A stretch of DNA of 6,195 nucleotides from contig JASHRR010001447.1 of the NCBI GenBank assembly GCA_030037185.1, forward strand, positions 1-6,195. Direction: 5' to 3'. The DNA comes from Xanthobacteraceae bacterium. GTDB lineage: Bacteria > Pseudomonadota > Alphaproteobacteria > Rhizobiales > Xanthobacteraceae. The position numbers and the translations under genes are program-made. The notes beneath the pieces are model-generated. The model had not been told where the DNA came from. It saw nothing but the letters and a program-made list of their open reading frames with translations, and did not search any database. Below are positions 1 to 6,054 of the stretch, one piece after another; the first letter of the stretch is position 1, and each line of letters opens with the position of its first letter.

Positions 1-640
1 GGGTCGCCCCGCTTGTTTTGAGGGTTATTGCCAGATCGAAGCAACCGCTGGCCGCCGACCGCCGCCGATAGGGCCCACACCGCCATATATTAGCTCGCTA
101 TACATAAAGCTTCGCACCTTTTCGGCCGGATGCTCCACATGATGCGGCCATTTACGCTTGAGGCCGCCGGGTGATTTTCGCGGCGGGCCGTCGCCTCAGC
201 TCAGCTCCTCATCCCGAGCCATACTTCCAAGCTAACTAAGGAGCCGGTTTCAGCGATCGAACGCATGCAGTGCGGCTCCATGGGGGAACTATCGCCGGTT
301 ACGCTAAGGCAAGTCACGATTTTTGTTGTGGGGCACTGGACATCCAAACCAGCGTCGAATTTCCGCTCCTGGGTGATATCATGGCGCAGCCCGCCGGTGC
401 CGTGAGTACCAGGGCCTGAGGCCTCCCATACGCACCGAACGTACGTCTAGCCCCTTGCGTCGGCATCCCCAAGTGTGGCGCATCACCCACATTGGGCGTC
501 AACCCCTAGCGATGTCTTCGACGCCCGGGCACGGCGTCCTTCGCAGCCTTGGTTCCGAATCGCCTAAGGGTAACTATGTCAACAGCAGATTTTCGCCGAT
601 GGGAACTAGAGGGCGGTTCGCGTGATAAGCAAGGCGCGAT
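1..640. other. Gene-poor stretch, no supported gene
   Basis: I see no supportable gene here. Short open frames exist on the minus strand (for example around 314-502), but they have no convincing ribosome binding site, no recognisable motif and an unremarkable composition. Small palindromes such as GGCCTGAGGCC near 415-425 are too short to call as a terminator. The stretch may be old mobile-element debris, given the intron-like hairpins immediately downstream, but nothing in it proves that. Confidence 0.5.
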
Positions 641-650
641 GCCACCGTTC

Positions 651-716
651 GAGCCGGACCCCGGAAATCTGCACGTCCGGCGATCGCAAGCTAGCGTGCC
701 CATGCTCGACGCTACT
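651..716 (+). ncRNA. Group II intron 3'-end remnant (domain V/VI-like)
   Basis: Bases 651-685 resemble domain V of bacterial group II introns. The segment opens with GAGCCGGAC, so the AGC catalytic triad is present at 652-654. It carries a GGAAATCTGCACGTCCGG 3' half, and the lower stem GCCGGAC (653-659) pairs perfectly with GTCCGGC (675-681). The upper 5' arm (CCCC) no longer pairs with TCTGC, and the base of the stem looks as if it lost two bases. A second hairpin follows, AGCGT (693-697) with ACGCT (709-713), in the place expected for domain VI. No upstream intron domains or reverse transcriptase are visible, so this is a fragment, probably inactive. It could be a chance hairpin, but the match extends over loop, bulge and stem in the right order. 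Confidence 0.5.
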
Positions 717-930
717 GAGAGGCAAGAACTCAAAAATATGGCTTTTCCCGTTACTGAGGTTGAACCGAAGAGCTTGTTTCGATCCTCTACGCCGAAACTG
801 ACCTGGTGCGGAGCTTGCGCGGTTCGTTGTGGCCCGGCCAATCCTCAAAGCGGCACAAGCGGTGGTTGTCGCCGCCGACCTGCCGTGACGCCATCGAAAA
901 TGCCGAAATTCGATTGGGTTCAAAGACACC
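717..930. other. Intergenic stretch before the peptidase operon
   Basis: This interval separates the intron-like remnant from the peptidase gene. A + strand open frame runs through it from 549 to 944, but that frame also crosses the domain V-like hairpin and has no recognisable protein signature, so I do not call it. An in-frame TGA at 886-888 limits how far upstream the peptidase could begin. I cannot identify a clear -35/-10 promoter, although the operon promoter should lie here or just upstream. Confidence 0.4.
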
Positions 931-1959
931 ATGGCGCGTCGTAAATTTGCCTGGGCCGCTCTGCCCGACGAACAATTGCTCGGGCTGCGGCTAAAGGACC
1001 TTAAGGTCACTGTCGAAGGCACCTGGCTTGAGGCGTGCGTCGGCAGTCTCCATGAAGAACTCGAAGAGCGCGACATCCGGGCCCGGCCCCATGCCTGGAT
1101 CTTGAGCGAGTGGTTCAGCCCCGAAAACACGCCAGGCATCGCTATCCCTTTCTATCTGACCCACCGCCGCCTGATGCAGCTCGAAAGAAAAATGATCATC
1201 GACGTCGAGGGCGGTACTTGGTCTGAATGTATGAACATTCTTCGTCATGAAGCCGGCCATGTGCTGCAGCATTCCTATCAGCTCCAGCGGCGGCGTCGAT
1301 GGCAGCAGCTGTTCGGCAGGTCCTCGCAACGCTATCCGCGCTATTATCGACCGAATCCGGCCAGCAGGCATTTCGTCCAACATCTGCGCCTCTGGTACGC
1401 GCAGAGCCATCCGGACGAAGATTTCGCCGAAACGTTTGCCGTGTGGCTTCGGCCCCGCTCGAATTGGCGATCGCGTTACGCCGGATGGCCGGCACTCAAG
1501 AAGCTTGAGTATGTCGACGCGTTGATGACAGAAATCGCCGGCCAACGGCCGCTGCTCACCGGTCGCGAGCAGGTCGATCCCCTCAACAGCCTCACGGATA
1601 CGCTTGGTGAGCACTACAGAAAAAAGCAGGCTCTCTACGCCTTCGATACACCCACAACCTACGACCGTGATCTGCGGCGGTTGTTCTCCGCCGATCCAAG
1701 ACACCACCGGTCGCAATCCGCTTCGATGTTTATCAGGCGCAATCGGGCGAGAATTAGACGACTTGTCGCAAAGTGGACGGGTGAGTACCAGCTCACGCTC
1801 GATGCTGTGCTCGACGACATCGTGGCCCGGTGTCGCGAGCTCAATCTGCGTGCGGTTGGTCCCGAGCGTGAGCTGATTATCGAGTTCGCGGTGCTTTTGA
1901 CCGCTAAGACGATGCATGCACTCTTCGGCCCATCGCGGCGTAGGTGGATCGCGCTATGA
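931..1959 (+). CDS. Putative zinc-binding metallopeptidase (HEAGH)
   Basis: The gene encodes a 342-residue protein. The central motif L-R-H106-E107-A-G-H110 fits the HExxH zinc-binding and catalytic signature of metallopeptidases. About 50 residues later, HPDEDFAETFAVWL (160-173) supplies acidic residues E163 and E167 as candidates for the third zinc ligand. No signal peptide or membrane segment is evident, so it is probably cytoplasmic. The C-terminal half (about 220-342) is Arg-rich with likely helices and no motif I recognise. ATG 931 is the only usual start between the in-frame stop at 886-888 and the conserved body, although no strong Shine-Dalgarno precedes it. Its TGA overlaps the start of the ATP-grasp gene, pointing to translational coupling. 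The substrate is unknown; hydrolysis of a peptide made or consumed by the ligase partner is inference. Confident in the metallopeptidase class, not in the specific family. Confidence 0.88.
   Translation: MARRKFAWAALPDEQLLGLRLKDLKVTVEGTWLEACVGSLHEELEERDIRARPHAWILSEWFSPENTPGIAIPFYLTHRRLMQLERKMIIDVEGGTWSECMNILRHEAGHVLQHSYQLQRRRRWQQLFGRSSQRYPRYYRPNPASRHFVQHLRLWYAQSHPDEDFAETFAVWLRPRSNWRSRYAGWPALKKLEYVDALMTEIAGQRPLLTGREQVDPLNSLTDTLGEHYRKKQALYAFDTPTTYDRDLRRLFSADPRHHRSQSASMFIRRNRARIRRLVAKWTGEYQLTLDAVLDDIVARCRELNLRAVGPERELIIEFAVLLTAKTMHALFGPSRRRWIAL
1942..1947 (+). promoter_or_regulatory. Ribosome binding site deciding the ATP-grasp start
   Basis: AGGTGG lies 8 bases upstream of ATG 1956, inside the end of the peptidase gene. 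It supports ATG 1956 over the in-frame GTG at 1944, which would overlap this site. The ATG overlaps the peptidase stop as ATGA (1956-1959), a common arrangement for coupled translation. Confidence 0.65.
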
Positions 1960-2981
1960 AACGGCTTCGTGTCTTGGTGCTCATGGACCCTGACCTGATA
2001 CCCCCGGATTCAACTGAGGGATACAGCGAGCAGCAAATCAATAAATGGAAAACCGAATACGATGTGGTAACCACTCTGCGTACCGCCGGGCACGAGGTCC
2101 GGCCGCTCGGCGTTCACGACGAGCTCAAGCTGATCCGCGACGAGATCGAGGGCTGGAAGCCGAATGTGGTATTCATTTTACTGGAGCAGTTTCACGGCGA
2201 GGTTATCTACGACCAGAATGTTGCGAGCTATCTCGAGCTTATGCGCATTCCGTATACCGGTTGCAAGCCGCGTGGCCTGGTGCTGGCGCGTGGCAAGGAC
2301 CTTTCCAAGACGCTGGTGCATTACCATCGGATTCCAGTGCCGGCCTTTGCGGTCTTTCCGATGCGCCGCAAGGTCCGGCGACCGGCGCGCCTCGCCCTGC
2401 CGCTGATCATCAAGAGCGTGAGCGAGGACTCCTCCCTCGGCATCGCTCAGGCGTCCGTCGTCGACACCGACGAGAAACTCGCAGAGCGCGTCGCCTTCAT
2501 TCACGAACGCATCGGCACCGCGGCCATCGCTGAGCAATACATCGAGGGGCGCGAACTCTATGTCGGGGTGCTCGGCAACGACCGGCTGCGGGTGCTGCCG
2601 GTTTGGGAACTGCAATTCGGCAATATGGCTGAAGGTGCATGGCACATCGCTACCGAGAAGGTCAAGCATGATCCCGATTACCAGGAGCGCCGGGGCATCC
2701 TGCACGGGCCTGCCAAGGACCTCGCACCTGAACTATACGCCCGCATTCAGCGAACAGCGAAGCGGATCTACAGGACGCTGGAGCTCGACGGCTATGCCCG
2801 CATCGATTTTCGCCTCTCTGCTGAAGGTGTTCTCTATTTCCTCGAAGCGAATCCCAATCCCGAGATCGCGGAGAGCCAAGAATTTGCAGCGGCGGCTCGT
2901 CACGACGGCCTCTCCTACCCGGACCTGCTGCATCGGATTCTGGCTCTTGGAATGAGTCGAACGTCAAACAGCACGCGATGA
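1956..2981 (+). CDS. ATP-grasp ligase, D-alanine-D-alanine ligase-like
   Basis: The gene encodes 341 residues from ATG 1956. ATP-grasp enzymes form an acyl-phosphate from a carboxylate and ATP, then couple it to an amine. Visible elements in order: a Rossmann-like N-terminal strand RLRVLVLMD; K114 in ARGKDLSKTL; a central ATP-binding strand and flexible loop with K153 and SEDSSLGI (156-163); the E193-Q-Y-I-E-G-R-E200 segment that usually contacts the nucleotide; and the metal-binding end with R282-I-D284-F-R286 and E297-A-N299-P-N-P. The order and length match Ddl-type ligases (about 300-370 residues), and all key residues seem intact. It differs from housekeeping Ddl in the N-terminal domain and in ending the metal motif with NPNPEI rather than the usual small-Pro-Gly turn, so the amino-acid or peptide substrate is probably not D-Ala. 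It is co-translated with a metallopeptidase. The ligase class is secure, the substrate unknown. Confidence 0.92.
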   Translation: MKRLRVLVLMDPDLIPPDSTEGYSEQQINKWKTEYDVVTTLRTAGHEVRPLGVHDELKLIRDEIEGWKPNVVFILLEQFHGEVIYDQNVASYLELMRIPYTGCKPRGLVLARGKDLSKTLVHYHRIPVPAFAVFPMRRKVRRPARLALPLIIKSVSEDSSLGIAQASVVDTDEKLAERVAFIHERIGTAAIAEQYIEGRELYVGVLGNDRLRVLPVWELQFGNMAEGAWHIATEKVKHDPDYQERRGILHGPAKDLAPELYARIQRTAKRIYRTLELDGYARIDFRLSAEGVLYFLEANPNPEIAESQEFAAAARHDGLSYPDLLHRILALGMSRTSNSTR

Positions 2982-3484
2982 CCGCGTTCACCTCTTTCAC
3001 TCTTTGCCGAGCTTGGCGCGCGAGCACAGTCGGCGTAGCAGCGGCAGTTCGGTCAGCCGCAACGCCGGGTGCCACAGGCTTGGCGAACAGCGAACACTTA
3101 AGACGCATGGCAGGCTGGCTACCGCTTGCCGAGAGCGTATCTGCCTGGGCAGCGCGGCCCCGCGCGCAGACGTTGAAAATGCCGGTGCGAGTGGCTCGCC
3201 TTGATGTGTTGTGCCGATGGCGAGCGGCGCCTGCCGGAGCAGTTCAACGGTACGGATCGTCACCCTTCCGCGGCGCGCACTTGTGGGCATTCATCCGAGT
3301 ACGCTGGAACGTCCCCCGAAACTCCCGTTGACGCCCGGCCGATCCGGTCGACGCTCCGTTTTGGCTTCGGCAACCCCGGAGTTTTTCACGGCTGCGCATC
3401 TTACACGTCCACGTGTTGATCGCCCTGCCGCCTAACCTCGATCTTTCCGTGAACAACCTCAAGACCACAAGTTCGCGGCTGTCA
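2982..3484. other. Intergenic stretch, no supported gene
   Basis: About 500 bases separate the ATP-grasp gene from the mobile-element relic. An open frame of 117 codons starts at 2978 with an ATGA overlap to the ATP-grasp stop, but its codon use is poor, it has no recognisable motif, and competing open frames on both strands look equally unconvincing. I see no strong terminator hairpin just after 2981. The stretch may contain decayed coding DNA, but I cannot assign it. Confidence 0.45.
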
Positions 3485-3514
3485 GATTATACCGAGGACG
3501 GGGTCGGCATAATC
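3485..3514 (+). repeat. Left terminal repeat, recombinase core-like palindrome
   Basis: The 30-bp site consists of arm GATTATACCGA (3485-3495), centre GGACGGGG (3496-3503) and arm TCGGCATAATC (3504-3514). The arms are inverted repeats of each other with one mismatch at the seventh position. Two 11-bp arms around an 8-bp spacer is typical of sites where two tyrosine recombinase protomers bind and cross over strands. Bases 3489-3514 recur inverted and perfectly at 4539-4564. Confidence 0.8.
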
Positions 3515-3645
3515 AGAGCGCCTCCAGGAAAGCGAGGAGCTTATCGGGCGGGCGGTAGCGCCCGGGGTTCATGTCGCCGGGCTGTTTTCGTCAAGGTCCG
3601 TTCCTTGAGGTTGGGATAGAGATCGAGCGCTCCCCGCTGTAGGTG
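3513..3645 (-). pseudogene. C-terminal remnant of a recombinase-like gene
   Basis: Reading the minus strand toward 3513 gives a frame ending in MNPGRYRPPDKLLAFLEAL and a TGA stop (3513-3515). A neighbouring frame just upstream reads ALDLYPNLKERTL, so a one-base frameshift near 3590 seems to split one former protein. Only about 40 codons remain, and nothing upstream on the minus strand continues it. The position, with the stop codon overlapping the terminal repeat, is what one expects for the last recombinase gene of a RIT-like element. The catalytic tyrosine region is not preserved, so the family assignment rests on context and on a general resemblance of the tail, and is uncertain. Confidence 0.42.
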
Positions 3646-3679
3646 AGGGGTTTCCGGTCCTGCTCTTTCGATTGCAGGG

Positions 3680-4330
3680 CGGGTTCACAGTCCCCTAAAA
3701 TCCCGGACAGCCGGATTTCCCGGGTCCGGTTCCAAACCTTGGCATGTCGGCCGTGTGCCTTCCCATGGCTTGGAGAGGTTTAAACGCTGGTTCGTATACA
3801 CCCCTGCCACGCTTGGTTTGCCCACAGCCTCGCCTCTCGGGCCGTCAGTCGCGTGGGTGCCCGGTTTTATCAAGCCGGCCGCCTAGACAGCCCGAGAAGG
3901 CCGCCAAAGTGTCCAGAGCCCCTTTGCCCAACTCGGGCATTACCTCCGTTGGGGTGTGCTCGCGCCTGTTTCTTCCATGGTGTCATCGGCCTTCCCCAAA
4001 GGAAAAGTGGGTCGGCTTCCCGCAGCATCCCGCTTGAAACGACTTCGTGCGGGGGGACTTTCGAGGTTACAGATATTTCGTTATGTTCCGGCCTCCAAGT
4101 TTGCTCGCCCCCCAGATCGTCCCTACCGCTGCGAATACTCCCGCAGGGCGGCCGGGGCTTTTACGTCCGAGCAGAACGCGGTTCGTTACCTCCCCGCGCA
4201 TCGGATATGCTAACCGCCCGACGACAGGCAATTGGCGGTACGGGGACTTGCACCCCGCTAGACTGCGGCCTTGTCGGCTGCTCCTTCCCCCTAGCCGCCC
4301 CTAGCCGGGAGATGTTGCATGAACTGGCTA
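3680..4330 (-). ncRNA. Structured non-coding segment, group II intron-like
   Basis: The minus strand of this segment is rich in short perfect hairpins and lacks a plausible protein. Near its 5' end is GCGGGGTGCAAGTCCCCG (4241-4258 region), a stem of CGGGG/CCCCG with a TGCAAGT loop, a style seen in domain I of bacterial group II introns. Other stems are CTGCG/CGCAG (4129-4146), CTTTTCC/GGGAAGG with a TTTG loop (3990-4007) and GCCC/GGGC (3926-3938). Near the 3' end is a bulged hairpin like domain V (3703-3729). The total of about 650 bases suits an ORF-less group II intron. I cannot find a clear GTGYG 5' boundary, and the domain V triad is not canonical, so it may be a degenerate intron or another structured RNA. 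Confidence 0.4.
3703..3729 (-). ncRNA. Bulged hairpin resembling domain V
   Basis: On the minus strand the segment folds as CCGGAC, CCGG, loop GAAAT, CCGG, a two-base bulge CT on the 3' side, then GTCCGG. This gives a 6-bp lower stem, a 4-bp upper stem and a GAAA-containing loop, which matches the geometry of a group II domain V. The bases preceding the stem read GAA where functional introns have the AGC triad, and pairing does not extend below the lower stem. Known function is therefore not supported, but the shape is unlikely to be trivial. Confidence 0.4.
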
Positions 4331-4538
4331 TCCGACGGTCGAGCGGGGTCTCGAGGATAGAACCCCAGGTGAATATGTGGAGCGAATCCGCCTCTTTCTC
4401 GAGGGAAGGCAGCACGTCACCCATAGCCTTGTCAGCCTCAGCTCGCAGACAAGCCCGGCGCGAGCGGCGCAAGTGGACCGCGAACTCGAGACGGACCGGT
4501 CAACACGCCGATCTCCTCCGCGCGGAATCCTTCAGAGA
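4331..4538. other. Element interior next to the right repeat
   Basis: No gene is supported between the structured segment and the right repeat. A minus-strand frame with MGDVLPSLEKEADSLHIF passes through (near 4380-4425), but it continues into the structured segment without any recognisable domain. In a RIT-like element the start of the first recombinase gene would lie here on the minus strand, and I do not recognise one. Confidence 0.35.
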
Positions 4539-4564
4539 GATTATGCCGACCCCGTCCTCGGTAT
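4539..4564 (-). repeat. Right terminal inverted repeat (26 bp)
   Basis: The 26 bases are the exact reverse complement of 3489-3514. The inner arm GATTATGCCGA is complete, whereas the outer arm decays after TCGGTAT: the next bases are TGCC instead of AATC. The difference may mark where element sequence gives way to flanking DNA, or a mutation of the outer binding arm. Confidence 0.8.
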
Positions 4565-4593
4565 TGCCGCCTCCAGGCCGACTTCCACGCCCT

Positions 4594-4622
4594 GTCGGCA
4601 TGATCCAGACGTCGGCATAACG
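4594..4622 (+). repeat. Two extra recombinase half-site-like repeats
   Basis: GTCGGCATGATC (4594-4605) and GTCGGCATAACG (4611-4622) repeat the arm GTCGGCATAATC found at 3503-3514, with one and two differences. They are in direct orientation to each other, 17 bases apart, and inverted relative to the arm at 4539-4550. They look like accessory recombinase binding sites outside the core at the right end of the element. Confidence 0.55.
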
Positions 4623-4770
4623 TGCACTGGGGCGCAAATAGGGTAGATCGCAGACGAGGAACGCATGGCGTGCTGGGTTGTGCGATTCGCCGCTTCCGGC
4701 AGCAATGAGCCGAAAGACTCCAAATCTTCACTGCGTATTCAAAAATGACGGCCCCGCTCACGATGGTTTG

Positions 4771-4778
4771 AGGAGGAG
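4771..4778 (+). promoter_or_regulatory. Shine-Dalgarno of the tannase-like pseudogene
   Basis: AGGAGGAG is a near-perfect ribosome binding site. Six bases downstream, at 4785-4787, the codon in the correct frame is ACG, with CTG at 4788 and TTG at 4794 following. The spacing suggests the original start was an ATG at 4785 that mutated to ACG. Confidence 0.6.
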
Positions 4779-4784
4779 ATAGCC

Positions 4785-6054
4785 ACGCTGAGATTGAAAA
4801 CAGCTTTCGTATTTGGCCCGGGGGCAATCCTGATGGCAGCCGCATGGTCTCCCGCTAGTGCGGCCGAGAATTGTGCCGATTTGGCCAACCTGAAGATCCC
4901 GGCGAGCGAAATCGGGCTACCGAGCGGCGGTGCAGCAATAACCGCCGCTGAGATGGCGACCGTGCCCGCTGATCCGCTCAATCCCCGCACGACGCGCGAT
5001 TATTGCAAGGTGCTGGGTGCGGTTGCGCCAATGGAGGCGAGTGCGCCGCCGGTCAATTTCGAGGTCAACCTGCCCGCGACTGGAACGGCGAGGCCGTTCA
5101 ATACGGCGGCGGCGGCTCGAACGGAGTGCTGATCACCGGCCTTGCACCCTTGCACGACGCGCGACGCGACACGCCGGTACCAGTGGCGCGCGGGTTCGCT
5201 ACCTGGGGCACCGATTCCGGCCATGACAGCAAAAAGCTTCCTCACCCTCGGGCCTTTGCGCTCATGACGAGTCGCTCGTCAATATGGCCTACGCCGCGTA
5301 CAAGAGGACGCATGACGTGGCCGTGCACATCGCGCGGAGGTTTTACGATCAGGCGCCTGCCAAAGTTTATTTCTACGGCGGTTCAGAAGGCGGGCGCGAA
5401 GCCCTGATGATGGCACAGCGTTTTCCGGCCGATTTCGACGGCATCGTGAGCGTGGTGCCGGTGGCCAATTATGCGGACAACAATCTGGTGCGGGCGAAGC
5501 TCGCCCAGCTTCAACGGGAGGGCGGCTGGATCAGCCCGGCCAAAGTGAAGCTGATCCAGGATGCCGTCAATGCCGCCTGTGACAAGCTCGACGGTATCGA
5601 GGACGGTGTCGTCAGTGCCTATGAAAAATGCTTGAGCACGTTCGATGTGGGCACGCTGCGCTGCCTAAATGTGGCCGACACCAGCGACACTTGCCTTTTT
5701 GACAAGCAGATTGAAGCTGACAGGCTGGTGCACCATCCTTACCAATATCCGTTCGCGATGAAGAACGGGGTCACGGCCTTTCCGGGCTGGACCTATGGAA
5801 GCGAGGTGCAACCGGGTGGAATGATCGACACCATAACCGGCAAGGAGGTGCCGCAATTCCCGATCACCAGCGAGAAGACGCAATCGGTTGCCTGGGTCAA
5901 TGCGGACGGTTTCGTGCGCTATTTCTTCGCGCGCGATCCAAATTTCGACCCGCTCCAGTTCTCGCCGGAAAAATTCGCCGGTCGGATCAAGGAAACTCCG
6001 TTCCCCCGAATCAGGATAGTCAAAAGGGAATCATATCGATCGCTCCACCGCTAG
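4785..6054 (+). pseudogene. Tannase/feruloyl esterase family protein, frameshifted and truncated
   Basis: Three consecutive + strand frames join into one tannase/feruloyl esterase-like protein (Pfam Tannase type, serine esterases acting on gallate or hydroxycinnamate esters). The first (4785 to about 5080) gives a signal peptide, AAAWSPASAA, then NCADLANLKIP. The second (about 5080-5264) gives DWNGEAVQYGGGGSNG and WGTDSGHDS. The third (about 5265-6054) gives YGGSEGGREA with the nucleophile Ser codon at 5383-5385, and CDKLDGIEDG, which resembles the calcium-binding loop of the lid. Single missing bases near 5080 (GCCGACTGG expected) and near 5264 (CTCAATGAC expected) explain both shifts. After about 5995 homology seems lost and the frame stops at 6054, so the region that should carry the catalytic Asp and His is absent. 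The product would have been exported. It is clearly inactive as written, unless sequencing errors caused the shifts. Confidence 0.85.

Larger units (their letters stand above)
3485..4622. mobile_element. Relic of a tyrosine-recombinase element (RIT-like)
   Basis: The element is delimited by a perfect 26-bp inverted repeat (3489-3514 and 4539-4564) about 1 kb apart. Additional related half-sites extend the right end to about 4622. The left repeat is part of a two-arm palindrome with an 8-base centre, as in tyrosine-recombinase core sites. A minus-strand frame resembling a recombinase C-terminus finishes inside the left repeat. Elements of three recombinase genes in tandem (RIT elements), known from proteobacteria including rhizobia, have a comparable layout with recombinase genes running up to the terminal repeats. 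Here no complete recombinase gene remains, and the interior is mostly non-coding structured sequence, so the element could move only if recombinases were supplied in trans. The RIT assignment is inference; the inverted repeat is directly seen. Confidence 0.55.

Noticed and set aside
549..944. + strand open frame of 131 codons upstream of the peptidase
   Set aside because: It crosses the domain V-like hairpin, overlaps the peptidase start in another frame, and shows no protein motif.
991..1917. Minus-strand open frame of 308 codons opposite the peptidase
   Set aside because: It is the antisense shadow of a gene with a clear HEAGH motif, and its own translation shows no domain.
1944..1958. GTG 1944 as the ATP-grasp start
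   Set aside because: It would overlap the AGGTGG ribosome binding site. ATG 1956 has proper spacing and the ATGA coupling arrangement.
2978..3331. Possible third operon gene beginning with an ATGA overlap
   Set aside because: Codon use is poor, several other frames are equally open, and no motif is visible. The overlap alone is likely chance.
3853..4620. Long + strand open frame of 255 codons
   Set aside because: It runs antisense through the structured segment and across the right terminal repeat, has no recognisable domain and no convincing ribosome binding site. It is most likely a by-product of GC-rich structured sequence.
4665..4747. Short frame of 27 codons between the element and the tannase pseudogene
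   Set aside because: It is too short and lacks a motif. It may be the tail of a vanished gene but cannot be supported.
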